Source of the DNA: Paenibacillus sp. FSL W8-0426
GTDB lineage: Bacteria; Bacillota; Bacilli; Paenibacillales; Paenibacillaceae
Assembly (NCBI RefSeq): GCF_037969725.1
Contig: NZ_CP150203.1
Coordinates: forward strand, 6,439,501-6,503,500
Reading direction: 5' to 3'
DNA length: 64,000 bases
This document shows, in pieces, positions 7,680 through 16,596 of this stretch. Made by a program: the position numbers and the translations under genes. Position 1 is the stretch's first letter; every line of letters begins with the position of its first letter. The notes under the pieces were generated by a model. That model ran no database searches, was not told where the DNA came from, and saw only the letters and a program-made list of their open reading frames with translations.

Positions 7680-8871
7680 GGATGATATCCTCCTCGACTA
7701 CGCCAATCGGCTTGTTGACGATACCGACATTTTCAATGATAATGTGCGGCTCGACCTCAACCGTAATGTCCGGGTAGATATCTCTCCATCGGTCTTTGAG
7801 CTTGTCCCATTCTTTCGGATATTTACGATAGATCGCACGGCCCACCCCCAAAATATCGGCCCGATATTTTTTTTGAAGCAGCTGCACGCCTTCTTCAATA
7901 TCCGCTTTCACTTTTTGATGGATCGCTTTATTTAAACTCATGATCTCGTTTTCCCTAAGATCACCGTAATTGGACTCGTTGTCCACGATGACGCCCTTTG
8001 CATACATTTGAATCTTAACGCTGACCTTTCCGTTGACCACATGGGGCCGCAAGGAAGAATTATTCTCGTTTAACTTGATGAAAATATCCCCCTTCCCGCG
8101 TGGCGCCTTAACCATGATCTCGGGTTCGTTGGCCTCGCCCATGGCCAAAATAAGCGCGTCTGCCGGAGCTTTGTCTATCATGCCTACCAGTTTATCCTTA
8201 ATAAATATGGCAATTCCGTCCAGCTTGATGTTTGTTTTTACATTCTTCCAATTTTCAGGGACATTCTCAGTCACGGAAGCGACTGGCAGAAACGGATCGA
8301 TCCCCTCGGCCAAAATGGAGTCGATAAACGTTTTGAGCGAACGCGGGTGCCGCATGTTCAGCAGACACAGCTCCCGTACCATTTCGGAAGGGAACTTTTC
8401 GATAGGGGCATCGGCATCCAGCACTTTATAAGCCGGCCCCCTCGTTACGATCGGCAAGGCCGAGAAACGGTTTAATGGATAACGGGTCAGCAAATCAAGC
8501 ATGGGGGCAACCCCTTCCTTGGCAAGCTCCTCGCCGATCAGCAATGTACGGCGGTGCGCATAGTACAGCCGTCTGGAAAGTGACTTCTGGCCTTCAAGCG
8601 ACGTTCCGCGCAGCGTTTTGGCCGTATTGGACAGCATGAACCAGGACTTGTCCCCGCTGGTGCCGCCTCCTCCCCCTTCGCTTCCCGTGGAACCGGCCTG
8701 GCCCGGAAGCGCAATCTGCAGGCTTGACCGATAGTTGTTATCCTCCCTGTCAATGGCTATGCCGATGACAAAAGCGATGTCGTTGATTTCCTCGCGATCC
8801 CAGCATCCCGAGAGGACAACGGTGAGCAGGAGCAACATCGCCATGGCACGCCGCTTATGCAAATTCAGCAT
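7672..8871 (-). CDS. Spore germinant receptor C subunit, Ger(x)C family lipoprotein
   Basis: The protein starts with a basic, hydrophobic signal and a lipobox VLSGC with Cys23, followed by WDREEINDIAFVIGIAIDRE, the typical opening of Ger(x)C proteins. The mature chain is lipidated and lies on the outer face of the inner spore membrane. Its 399-residue length is normal for the family. It follows the A-subunit gene by 4 bp. A Gly-rich loop near residues 60-70 (GSTGSEGGGGG) is an unusual low-complexity insertion. Confidence 0.93.
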   Translation of the reverse strand: MLNLHKRRAMAMLLLLTVVLSGCWDREEINDIAFVIGIAIDREDNNYRSSLQIALPGQAGSTGSEGGGGGTSGDKSWFMLSNTAKTLRGTSLEGQKSLSRRLYYAHRRTLLIGEELAKEGVAPMLDLLTRYPLNRFSALPIVTRGPAYKVLDADAPIEKFPSEMVRELCLLNMRHPRSLKTFIDSILAEGIDPFLPVASVTENVPENWKNVKTNIKLDGIAIFIKDKLVGMIDKAPADALILAMGEANEPEIMVKAPRGKGDIFIKLNENNSSLRPHVVNGKVSVKIQMYAKGVIVDNESNYGDLRENEIMSLNKAIHQKVKADIEEGVQLLQKKYRADILGVGRAIYRKYPKEWDKLKDRWRDIYPDITVEVEPHIIIENVGIVNKPIGVVEEDIIHD

Positions 8872-8875
8872 GATC

Positions 8876-10462
8876 TCACCATCCTTCCTCCGACTCCGGC
8901 GACCCGTTGATATTTGGATTCATGCGCCTCTGATCGACATCAACCTTGGAAGGGCGACGAACCATTTTCCACCACGGCACACGCATCACGATATCCTTCG
9001 TATCCGATTTATGGTATGGGCTCAATCCGGACAAATACGGAACGCCAAAGGAGGTCATCTGCGTCAGATGCACGGAAATCAGCACAAGCCCGATAACGAT
9101 GCCATATAGACCCAGCATACCTGCCAGCAGCATGATCGGAAACCGCAGCAAACGCACCGTGATCGCAAAGTTGAACCGGGGAATCGTAAATGACGCGATA
9201 CCTGTCATCGATACGATAATGACCATGGGCGCAGACACAATGCCGGCCTGAACCGCAGCCTGCCCGATCACGAGCGCGCCCAGGATGCTGACGGCCTGTC
9301 CCACCGTTTTGGGCAGCCTGACCCCCGCTTCGCGCAATGCTTCGAAGGATAGTTCCATAATTAGCGCCTCCACCAGTGCAGGAAAAGGAATGGCTTCCCG
9401 GGCAGCGGCGATGCTCAGAATGAGCGTGGTCGGCAGCATGTCCTGGTGAAACGTCGTGATCGCGATATACAGCGCCGGAAGGAAAAGCGCAATGGCCACG
9501 AAAAGGAATCGGATCCAGCGGATAAGATTCGAAATGAAGAAGCGTTCGTAATAATCCTCGCTGGCCTGAAGCATCTGCCACATCGTGACCGGCGCGATGA
9601 GCGCAAACGGCGTTCCGTCCACAAAGATGGCAAATCTCCCCTCCAACAGATTGCCGGCAACCGTGTCCGGACGCTCGGTATAGTGCATTTGCGGGAACGG
9701 AGAAAAGGGATGATCCTCGATCAGTTCTTCGATATATCCGCTTTCGAGGATGCCATCGATTTTGATTTTGTTTAACCTTTCCTTCACATCCTTGATCAGC
9801 TTGGGATCGGCAATGCCTTCCAAATAGGTCAGCACCACATTGGTTTTCGTTTCGGTGCCCATCGTCATGCTCAGCATTTTCAGCGAGGATGTTTTTAATT
9901 TGAAACGAAGCAAGGCCGTGTTCACGCGAAGCGTCTCCGTGAACCCTTCCCTCGGTCCCCTGATGACGGACTCCGTCTGCGGTTCTTCAACGCCGCGGCG
10001 AACGCCCCCCTTTACATTGAACAACCAGCCTTCCTTGCTGCCGTCCACAAGCAGCAACACCGATGACTCCAGAAGCCCGTCAGTGGCTTCCGCCCAGGAA
10101 TCTACCTTTTTGATCTGGGTCAATGCGACTCGCGTGTCGTCCAGAGGCGCTTCCGGCTCATTGGTCCGATCTTCCACCAAGCCTCGAATGAGCGGACGCA
10201 GCATATGTTCCTGAATGTCCGAGGAATTGACGATGCCCTCGATGTATACCAGCAATCCTTGCACGTCGGGCGAAATCATGACGTTTCGGAAGACCACGTC
10301 CGAGGCATCCGAAAAGATCTCTTTAAGCGCCTCCAGATGGCTCTCATGGGTCGCACCGATGGGCTGCCGGACAAAAGGCGGGGCGGGCAATCCCAATGGA
10401 ATGTGTTTTTTATTTTGAGAATTGGGGAAAGAAGGTCCTCCCTCCGTTTTGTTTCCAGCCAT
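8876..10462 (-). CDS. Spore germinant receptor A subunit (GerAA family)
   Basis: The 528-residue protein has the GerA layout: a soluble N-terminal half (DASDVVFRNV, GLLVYIEGIVNS, LESSVLLLVDG, ETLRVNTALLRFKL, PFPQMHYTERPD), and a C-terminal half with about five membrane helices (FLPALYIAITTFHQDMLPT, AAREAIPFPALVEALIMELSFEALREAG). GGAGGG precedes the ATG at 10462. A, C, D and B subunits together form one complete receptor that starts germination when a nutrient binds; the nutrient cannot be told from sequence. A forespore (sigma-G) promoter is expected upstream, but I could not identify one with confidence in 10463-10590. Confidence 0.93.
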   Translation of the reverse strand: MAGNKTEGGPSFPNSQNKKHIPLGLPAPPFVRQPIGATHESHLEALKEIFSDASDVVFRNVMISPDVQGLLVYIEGIVNSSDIQEHMLRPLIRGLVEDRTNEPEAPLDDTRVALTQIKKVDSWAEATDGLLESSVLLLVDGSKEGWLFNVKGGVRRGVEEPQTESVIRGPREGFTETLRVNTALLRFKLKTSSLKMLSMTMGTETKTNVVLTYLEGIADPKLIKDVKERLNKIKIDGILESGYIEELIEDHPFSPFPQMHYTERPDTVAGNLLEGRFAIFVDGTPFALIAPVTMWQMLQASEDYYERFFISNLIRWIRFLFVAIALFLPALYIAITTFHQDMLPTTLILSIAAAREAIPFPALVEALIMELSFEALREAGVRLPKTVGQAVSILGALVIGQAAVQAGIVSAPMVIIVSMTGIASFTIPRFNFAITVRLLRFPIMLLAGMLGLYGIVIGLVLISVHLTQMTSFGVPYLSGLSPYHKSDTKDIVMRVPWWKMVRRPSKVDVDQRRMNPNINGSPESEEGW

Positions 10463-10592
10463 GTACCGTCCCTCCGTTCTCGAATCTATACACGGTAGCT
10501 TGTGCCAGCATAAACGGAATTATGTGTCAATTTTCAAAATGGTGAAATAACAATGCGGTCCATAGGATGTGAACTACAGAAGAACAAATAAA

Positions 10593-10624
10593 AGGCCACC
10601 CGAGTTTGTGTACTCGGATGACCT
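10593..10624 (-). terminator. Terminator of the siderophore transporter operon
   Basis: Minus-strand stem AGGTCATCCGAGT/ACTCGGGTGGCCT with G-U pairs, followed by TTTTATTTGTT. It ends the minus-strand transcript that comes from the yclQ-type gene. Confidence 0.85.
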
Positions 10625-10678
10625 CTATGTAAAAACGGTGTAAAGGAAACCTTAATGGGTGGGTCTAAGACAATGGAC

Positions 10679-11671
10679 TCATTGCACGTTGGCATCCACT
10701 TCCTTGATCATCTCTTGCATAGATTCGAGCCCGCCGCCGGACAGATACCAGTAGTTTGGATCAAGGTATACGATATGACCTTCCTTGAAAGCATTTGTGT
10801 TTTTCACCAGATCGTTCTCGATGACCTGCTTGGCCGGAACGGCTTCTCCCTGGCCGGAAACGACCGCGCTGCGATCCACGACAAACAAATAATCCGGATT
10901 TTTCTCCATCACGTATTCAAAGGAAACGCTCTGTCCGTGCGTGGACACCTCAATATTTTCATCGGCAGGTTTGAAGCCGAAGACGTCATGAATTACGCCG
11001 AACCGGGAACCGGCTCCATATGCGCTCAATTTACCTTCGTTCGTCAGTACGACCAGCGCGTTTTTGCCTGAAGCCTTCACTTTATCGTTCAGCGCTTTAA
11101 TCGAGGCTTCGATGGAGGAGATGGCTTCTTCAGCCTCTTTTTCCTTGCCGAAAATTTGACCAAGCGTCGTTACGTTCCCTTTCAGGCTGTTCATGTAATC
11201 GGCATTGTCCACGGCCATGTAGATGGTAGGGGCAATGTCGCTCAATTCCTCATACGAATCCTGCAAACGCCCCGAAATGATGATCAGGTCCGGTTTCAAG
11301 GCATTGACCGCCTCAAAGTCGGCCTCTTTCAGCCCGCCCACGTTGGCGTATTTGCTCTCATCGTTATATTTGGACAGATACGGGGGAACGCCCTCCTGGG
11401 GAACGCCCGCAACTTCAACGCCCAATTGGTCGAGGGAATCGAGAACTCCGTAATCGAAGACAACGACCTTTTGCGGATTTTTTTTCACGGTCGTCTCGCC
11501 CAGCATATGTTTGACCACGATCTCTCCATCCGTTTCAGCAGGTGTCGAAGCCTGGGTTTCCGTCCCGGACGCATTCCCCTGTCCCGCATTCTCGGCTGAT
11601 TTCGCTCCACCACATGCCGCCATCACAACAGACAGCGCAAGCAACAACGTGAATAACCATACTTTTTTCAT
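10679..11671 (-). CDS. yclQ: Siderophore-binding lipoprotein of an iron ABC transporter (YclQ-like)
   Basis: The 330-residue lipoprotein has a signal peptide ending in the lipobox MAAC (Cys20) and a Fe3+-siderophore binding fold with PQKVVVFDYGVLDSLDQLG, FEAVNALKPDLIIISGR and LSAYGAGSRFGVIHDVFGF. The last motif is typical of the YclQ group, which binds petrobactin-type catecholates in Bacillus. I use the ATG at 11671 (MKKVWLF), which has GAGAGGTG upstream and gives a normal signal peptide; an in-frame start eight codons earlier is weaker. It is the fourth gene of the operon, after the two permeases and the ATPase, and is expected to be repressed by Fur through the upstream box. Confidence 0.92.
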   Translation of the reverse strand: MKKVWLFTLLLALSVVMAACGGAKSAENAGQGNASGTETQASTPAETDGEIVVKHMLGETTVKKNPQKVVVFDYGVLDSLDQLGVEVAGVPQEGVPPYLSKYNDESKYANVGGLKEADFEAVNALKPDLIIISGRLQDSYEELSDIAPTIYMAVDNADYMNSLKGNVTTLGQIFGKEKEAEEAISSIEASIKALNDKVKASGKNALVVLTNEGKLSAYGAGSRFGVIHDVFGFKPADENIEVSTHGQSVSFEYVMEKNPDYLFVVDRSAVVSGQGEAVPAKQVIENDLVKNTNAFKEGHIVYLDPNYWYLSGGGLESMQEMIKEVDANVQ

Positions 11672-11701
11672 TCGTGAACACCTCTCGCCTTTCATTGTGA
11701 A

Positions 11702-12460
11702 TTATGAAAAATAAACGCAAATTTTACGTCCGTCAATCCATTGCACGGGAATGTGCATATCGTAAACCTCTCTCAACACTTCTGTGTCAATGATGTCTTC
11801 GGTCCTGCCCTCCTGCACAACTCGCCCATCCTTAAGCGCGACGATATGATCCGAATAACAGGAAGCAAAGTTGATGTCGTGAATGACAATGACGACCGTT
11901 TTGCCCAGTTCATCGACCATCCTGCGAAGCACCTTCATAATTTGCACGGAGTGCTTCATGTCCAGATTGTTGAGCGGTTCATCCAGCAGCACGTATTCCG
12001 TGTTCTGAGCGATGACCATCGCAATGTAAGCACGCTGCCGCTGGCCGCCGCTCAGTTCATCCAGATACTTTTTCTGAAACGGCCCCAAATCCATATAATT
12101 GATCGCTTCCTGAATATGCAGCCTGTCTTCTGGCGTAAGCCTCCCTTGCGAGTACGGAAAGCGTCCAAAAGCAACCAGATCTTCTACGGTCAGCCGGATA
12201 TTGATATGGTTGGATTGCTTCAGCACCGATATTTTTTTGGAAAGCTCCTTGCTTTTCCAGGTCCCGAGCTCGCGCCCCTCAATAAGCACCTGGCCGGAAT
12301 CCTTCTCAATCAATCTCGTAATCATGGATAACAGCGTGCTTTTCCCCGCACCATTCGGGCCGATGAACGAAGTGATCTTGCCTTTGGCGATGTTTATGGA
12401 GACATCATCCACTACCCGGACTCCGCCGTATTGTTTTGTGACATTTCTGACTTCTATCAC
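11702..12460 (-). CDS. yclP: Iron-siderophore ABC transporter ATPase (YclP-like)
   Basis: The 252-residue ATPase has a Walker A motif GPNGAGKST (34-42), signature LSGGQ (136-140) and Walker B VLLDEP (157-162), with NHINIRLTVEDLVAFGRFPYS typical of the FecE/YclP group. It powers the YclN/YclO permease pair at the inner face of the membrane. It starts with GTG, preceded by AAAGGAG, and that GTG overlaps the yclO stop codon as GTGA. Confidence 0.93.
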   Translation of the reverse strand: MIEVRNVTKQYGGVRVVDDVSINIAKGKITSFIGPNGAGKSTLLSMITRLIEKDSGQVLIEGRELGTWKSKELSKKISVLKQSNHINIRLTVEDLVAFGRFPYSQGRLTPEDRLHIQEAINYMDLGPFQKKYLDELSGGQRQRAYIAMVIAQNTEYVLLDEPLNNLDMKHSVQIMKVLRRMVDELGKTVVIVIHDINFASCYSDHIVALKDGRVVQEGRTEDIIDTEVLREVYDMHIPVQWIDGRKICVYFS

Positions 12461-13422
12461 GACTTATTCTCCTTTAGCAGCAAATAGATGAAATAGACAC
12501 CGCCGATAAAATTGATAATGACGCTCACTGTAGTGGCAAAGGTAAATACTCTTTCAACGATCAGCTGCCCGCCGACCAACGCTACGATCGAGATCATCAC
12601 GGAGCCCCACAGCAGCACGATATGCCTATGGGTTCTGAATACTTGATGGGCCACGTTCGCCACAAGCAGGCCCAGGAACATGATCGGACCGACAAGCGCG
12701 GTAGAGATGGATACCAGCACCATGACAACCAGCAGCAGACGTTTGACGATCCGAGCATAGTCCACGCCCAAGTTCACTGCATGATCTTTGCCGAGCGACA
12801 AGACGTCGAGGTATTTGTTGAATCGTCTAGCATAAAGTAGAATCAGCACGATCGCCGCCATGGAAATGATCAGCAGATCGGTATTGACGTTATTGAAGCT
12901 GGCAAACATTTTGCCCTGCAGCACCAAAAACTCATTGGGATCGATCAAGACTTCCATGAATGTGGACATGCTCTGAAACAACGTGCCGAGAATCAAACCT
13001 ACCAACAGCAGCAGGTAGATGTTTCGCCCTCTCTCCCTGCGGAACATGAACTGATGCAGCAGCAGGGAGAACAGCACCATCAGTGCAACCGATACGGCAA
13101 AGTTGATATTTTGGTTGATGAAGCTGATATGTGCACTGCCAAACACAAATACCGCAAAGGTTTGGAACAGCATATACAGCGAGTCCAGGCCCATAATGCC
13201 CGGCGTAAGAATGCGATTGTTCGTGATCGTCTGAAAGATGACCGTGGAGTAGGCAATGCACGCCCCGGTGAGCGCGATCGCCAATATTTTTTTCCCTCTC
13301 CGAGGCAAGATGTAATCCCAGTTCCCGCCTGCCTGGATGGTCATAAACACCGCAACCAGAATGACTGCTGCCGCGACCAGCAAAATAAACTTCCACGTGT
13401 TAGCCGTAAATTTCATGTTCAT
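12457..13422 (-). CDS. yclO: Iron-siderophore ABC transporter permease (YclO-like)
   Basis: The 321-residue protein has about nine hydrophobic helices and the FecCD permease motifs ILTPGIMGLDSLYMLFQT and LGKDHAVNLGVDY with GPIMFLGLLVANVAHQVF, the ATPase-contact region. It pairs with YclN as the membrane channel. It overlaps yclN upstream and yclP downstream by 4 bp each. Confidence 0.93.
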   Translation of the reverse strand: MNMKFTANTWKFILLVAAAVILVAVFMTIQAGGNWDYILPRRGKKILAIALTGACIAYSTVIFQTITNNRILTPGIMGLDSLYMLFQTFAVFVFGSAHISFINQNINFAVSVALMVLFSLLLHQFMFRRERGRNIYLLLLVGLILGTLFQSMSTFMEVLIDPNEFLVLQGKMFASFNNVNTDLLIISMAAIVLILLYARRFNKYLDVLSLGKDHAVNLGVDYARIVKRLLLVVMVLVSISTALVGPIMFLGLLVANVAHQVFRTHRHIVLLWGSVMISIVALVGGQLIVERVFTFATTVSVIINFIGGVYFIYLLLKENKS

Positions 13423-14372
13423 GATGCATACGCCTTTCTTCGAAGCAGCAAATACAGGAACAATACGCTGCCGACCACGCCTACCGTCAGACTGATGGAC
13501 AGCTGATACGGATAAATGACGAGTTGTCCCAGAATGTCGCAGACCAGCACAAAAATGGCGCCAAGCACCGCCGTATGCGGCAAAGTACTGCGGAGATTGT
13601 CCCCCTTGTACAGGGTGACGATGTTCGGCACGACCAGCCCCAAAAACGGAATCGTTCCTACCGTGATGATCACGACAGCCGACACCATCGCAACCAGAAT
13701 GAGTCCGATATTCACAACTCTCCGATAAGCAAGCCCCAGATTGGTGGCGAAATCTTCTCCCATGCCCGCCAGCGTAAACCGGTTGGCAAACAGGTAGACG
13801 ATCACCAGCAGCGGGATGCTGATATAAATCAACTCATACCGGCCTTTCATGATGGTCGAGAAATCTCCCTGCAGCCAAGAGGAGATATTCTGGATGAGAT
13901 CATTTTTATAAGCAAAAAACGTCGTGATCGAGCTCATGATATTCCCGAACATCAGGCCCAGAAGCGCAATGTAGACGGTATCCTTGAATTTGACCCGCTC
14001 CAGAATACGCATGAAAATGAAGGTGCCCGCCAAGGCAAAAACAAAGGCCACCAACATTTTTTGCAAAGGAGAAGCGCCCGGGAACCACATCAACGTGACG
14101 AGAATGCCGAGCCGTGCCGAATCCATCGTTCCCGCCGTCGTAGGCGAGACGAACCGGTTCCGTGTGAGCTGCTGCATAATCAGTCCGATGACGCTCATGC
14201 TGACCCCGGCGACAAGGATGCTGATCAGGCGCGGAATCCGACTGACCTGCAGCACTTGCAGCTGTACAGCATTCAGGTCAAATAAATCCCAAGGCGCAAT
14301 ATCTGAATTGCCGATAAATATGTACGCGAAAGACAAAACCAGCAGTATGACCAGCATGTACCTCAACTTCAT
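13419..14372 (-). CDS. yclN: Iron-siderophore ABC transporter permease (YclN-like)
   Basis: This FecCD-family permease has a long hydrophobic chain with VSRIPRLISILVAGVSMSVIGLIMQQLTRNRF and TVGTIPFLGLVVPNIVTL. I start it at 14372 (MKLRYML), giving 317 residues, the normal YclN length, with GAGGGG upstream; an open frame continues 35 codons further but runs towards the Fur box and promoter. It is the first gene of the yclNOPQ-type operon, which imports ferric siderophore. Confidence 0.92.
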   Translation of the reverse strand: MKLRYMLVILLVLSFAYIFIGNSDIAPWDLFDLNAVQLQVLQVSRIPRLISILVAGVSMSVIGLIMQQLTRNRFVSPTTAGTMDSARLGILVTLMWFPGASPLQKMLVAFVFALAGTFIFMRILERVKFKDTVYIALLGLMFGNIMSSITTFFAYKNDLIQNISSWLQGDFSTIMKGRYELIYISIPLLVIVYLFANRFTLAGMGEDFATNLGLAYRRVVNIGLILVAMVSAVVIITVGTIPFLGLVVPNIVTLYKGDNLRSTLPHTAVLGAIFVLVCDILGQLVIYPYQLSISLTVGVVGSVLFLYLLLRRKAYAS

Positions 14373-14453
14373 CTCTCTTACAGACCCCTCGCTTATAGCC
14401 GTAAAACGGAAGTACCCCTTCTTGCAGCCAATTTTCATCTGTTTGATTCTTAT

Positions 14454-14472
14454 GATAATGATATTCATTATC
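14454..14472 (-). promoter_or_regulatory. Fur box upstream of yclN
   Basis: GATAATGATATTCATTATC matches the classical 19-bp Fur consensus GATAATGATAATCATTATC at 18 positions. It lies just downstream of the promoter elements, so Fur with Fe2+ should block transcription of the siderophore operon. Confidence 0.92.
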
Positions 14473-14482
14473 GACATTGTCC

Positions 14483-14514
14483 ATTATATTAGTTTTTATT
14501 AAATTGATTGTCAA
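14483..14514 (-). promoter_or_regulatory. Sigma-A-type promoter of the siderophore operon
   Basis: On the minus strand TTGACA (14509-14514) is followed after 17 bp by TAATAT (14486-14491), with a TATAAT overlapping 3 bp further on. The Fur box lies 11 to 14 bp beyond. Confidence 0.7.
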
Positions 14515-14558
14515 CCCACTTCATCGTCCTGAACAGGTTGGAAATTGCGCAAAAAAAA

Positions 14559-14588
14559 GAAAACAACCTGCCGAAGCAGGTTGTTTTC
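14559..14588 (-). terminator. Terminator after the doxX gene
   Basis: A stem GAAAACAACCTGC/GCAGGTTGTTTTC with a 4-nt loop is followed on the minus strand by TTTTTTTT. It separates the doxX operon from the divergent-side siderophore promoter; the T-run on the plus side is shorter. Confidence 0.9.
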
Positions 14589-14635
14589 TGCCATATCCTG
14601 TACGTTTCACTCCATATACGCTTCAAACTAAAACA

Positions 14636-15040
14636 TCAACGGTGTCCTGAACCGGACTGCCTTGAGAAAAGCTGGTCCAGCGCAAGAAATCGGCTGCCTG
14701 TGAATAACAAGGCAAGCGAACTTGCCAGCAGCGTATATTCCAGCTCCGTTCCGCCCAGAAACGGCGCATCCGCCTTGGCCATGATCAATGCTCCGGCCGT
14801 TACGGCAATGAACAGCGCAGCAAATACGCGGGTGCCCAGGCCTAGAATCACGGCTGCTCCGCCTGCGAGTTCAATGATGGCCACAACGGAGGCAAGGTAT
14901 CCAGGAACGCCAAGACTTTCGAAGAAGCCTACCGTATTGCTGATGCCGCCTTCGAACTTGCTCCAGCCATGCAATGCAAAGACCGCTCCTATGGCAATCC
15001 TCAGAAAAAACAATCCGATTTCCACACTTCTACTATTCAA
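14636..15040 (-). CDS. DoxX family membrane protein
   Basis: The 134-residue protein has four hydrophobic helices and the DoxX/SURF4-like pattern FFLRIAIGAVFALHGWSKFEGG, VAIIELAGGAAVILGLGTR and LLFTGSRFLALD. DoxX-type proteins are linked to thiol and oxidant stress in some bacteria, but the biochemical role is not settled. The start is TTG at 15040, supported by GGAGG ten bases upstream; an ATG nearby is followed at once by a stop. The gene follows the M56 protease gene by 45 bp and ends in a strong terminator, so it is probably the third gene of the blaI-type operon. Confidence 0.8.
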   Translation of the reverse strand: MNSRSVEIGLFFLRIAIGAVFALHGWSKFEGGISNTVGFFESLGVPGYLASVVAIIELAGGAAVILGLGTRVFAALFIAVTAGALIMAKADAPFLGGTELEYTLLASSLALLFTGSRFLALDQLFSRQSGSGHR

Positions 15041-15085
15041 GTTTCATCTTCCTCCTTCCATTCGGGTGGGCTGAACCGGAAATGG

Positions 15086-15946
15086 TCAGCCAATCGACCA
15101 CACAAACAGGACAGATAACATAAGAATGGCGGTCGCGGACACCAGTACCGCAAATCGCGGCAGCGTTAGCGCAACCTCCAGTTCGGGATTGAGCAGCCTC
15201 GAAATTCGAACGTTCACCGATACATCGGCAAACGACGATTGTACCGACATGTCTCTGACTCGCCATGACTCGGGACAGGCACGTATCAATTTGAGCAGCG
15301 CGCTCCCAATGCCGGCAACGTTCCCTGTGCGCCTGATCGCTTCGTTATCCGCCAGTATTTCCCGGACGATGCCGTAATGTTTCGCGACATGCTTCAAAAC
15401 GGGAAGATAAGGCATCATGCTGGCAAATACGGTCAGCAGCGTCGTTTTAAGCGGGTCGCGATGCCAGAGATGATGAAGCTCATGATAAACGACTGCCTCC
15501 TCTTCATCGTTATCCAGCATGTTCAGAAGGCCTGTCGACAAAACGATGCGCGGCCTCCACAGCCCGATAGTGAACGCGAGCGGAGCCTTTTCGGCCACTA
15601 CGATAAATCCGGTCTGCCCCACATGTTCGTATTTGGTTTGCAGGCTGCGTGACCATCCTTTATCCTCGATCCTCCACAACCTTTTCATCGCTGCCCGTGT
15701 CTTCATCAACCGATGAACCAAAAGCCACCCCGTGCCCGCAAATGTTATGATCGCCAATCCGACGAGCACATGGCCCACCCATGTCCAACCCATTCGGCTC
15801 ATCCAATGATTGCACAGCCAGAGCAGGTTAAACGGCATGTCCCATCCAAACATTTTGTACAGCAGGTACATCGACATCTGAAGGAACACAAGCAGTGGAA
15901 TGCCGAGCCCAACGGCGAACAGCAGCTTCGAACGCGCCGCCCACAT
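15086..15946 (-). CDS. M56 family membrane metallopeptidase (BlaR1-like, without sensor domain)
   Basis: The 286-residue protein has N-terminal helices and a zinc-protease motif VYHELHHLWHRDP (HELHH at 155-159), with REILADNEA further on as the likely third-ligand region. This is the M56 protease core found in BlaR1/MecR1. It ends after one more helix and lacks the extracellular penicillin-binding domain that makes BlaR1 about 600 residues long. The start codon lies directly after the blaI-type stop codon with AAAGGAG inside that gene, so the two are coupled. It probably cleaves or inactivates the neighbouring repressor in response to an unknown signal (inference). Confidence 0.85.
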   Translation of the reverse strand: MWAARSKLLFAVGLGIPLLVFLQMSMYLLYKMFGWDMPFNLLWLCNHWMSRMGWTWVGHVLVGLAIITFAGTGWLLVHRLMKTRAAMKRLWRIEDKGWSRSLQTKYEHVGQTGFIVVAEKAPLAFTIGLWRPRIVLSTGLLNMLDNDEEEAVVYHELHHLWHRDPLKTTLLTVFASMMPYLPVLKHVAKHYGIVREILADNEAIRRTGNVAGIGSALLKLIRACPESWRVRDMSVQSSFADVSVNVRISRLLNPELEVALTLPRFAVLVSATAILMLSVLFVWSIG

Positions 15947-15947
15947 G

Positions 15948-16364
15948 TCAGTTGTTCTCCTTTTTCCACTCTTTGATCTTCTGTTCCAGCCGTTCGATCA
16001 AGCTTGCATCCACATCCTCCAACGCATCCAGCATATGGTTTACGGCCAAGGCCCCGAACTCGTCGACCAGTTCATGCGAAAGCTCCTTCGATTGGTCATT
16101 CATGAACTGTTCCTTGCTCTGCACCGGATGGTACAGCGAAGTTCTGCCTTTCTGCGATTTGCTGAGCAATCCCTTGTCCACAAGCCGGTTCATCACCGTC
16201 ATGACCGTGTTGAAGTTGACGTCCCGATCCTGTTCAAGCGCCGTTTGCACCTCACGGATACTGCTGCCAGGGCGACTCCACAGCACATCCATGATTTTGG
16301 CCTCCAGTGGACCAAAGAAACGATTCAATCCACGTTCTCCCACTTTGAAATTGAGTATTTTCAT
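15948..16364 (-). CDS. BlaI/MecI/CopY-type transcriptional repressor
   Basis: The 138-residue protein has the Penicillinase_R winged helix: FGPLEAKIMDVLWSRPGSSIREVQTAL, then FNTVMTVMNRLVDKGLLSKSQKGRTSLYHPV, and a C-terminal dimerisation part with DALEDVDASLIERLEQKI. Family members repress their own operon and are removed by proteolysis (BlaI) or metal (CopY). The inducer here cannot be told; no beta-lactamase lies nearby. Its promoter is covered by the dyad ACTAC-N5-GTAGT at 16382-16396, and a nearly identical dyad occurs before the DUF3105 gene at 56.1 kb. Confidence 0.9.
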   Translation of the reverse strand: MKILNFKVGERGLNRFFGPLEAKIMDVLWSRPGSSIREVQTALEQDRDVNFNTVMTVMNRLVDKGLLSKSQKGRTSLYHPVQSKEQFMNDQSKELSHELVDEFGALAVNHMLDALEDVDASLIERLEQKIKEWKKENN

Positions 16365-16381
16365 GATCCGACACCCCTCAC

Positions 16382-16416
16382 ACTACCCATTGTAGTTTCG
16401 TATAGCAGGAAGTCAA
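16382..16416 (-). promoter_or_regulatory. Promoter and operator of the blaI-type operon
   Basis: On the minus strand TTGACT (16411-16416), 16 bp, TACAAT (16389-16394) form the promoter. The -10 box is buried in the dyad ACTACAATGGGTAGT (16382-16396), which fits an autoregulatory BlaI-type operator. Confidence 0.7.
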
Positions 16417-16518
16417 CCTTTATATCACGAGTTCGTTGTGATTATTTTGAAAAATGTAGTAATTCCTTCCATTCCTCTGGCGCAAAAAATACGGCGCTCA
16501 GTTCGTAAGATCAAAAAA

Positions 16519-16550
16519 AGCAAATGCCGCCTTTTAAAGCGGCATTTGCT
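16519..16550 (-). terminator. Terminator after katA
   Basis: A stem AGCAAATGCCGC/GCGGCATTTGCT followed on the minus strand by TTTTTTGATC. It ends the catalase transcript. Confidence 0.9.
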
Positions 16551-16596
16551 TCATTCCATCCCCTTTAGGGATCGTGATCATTACAGGTAGGCTCGA

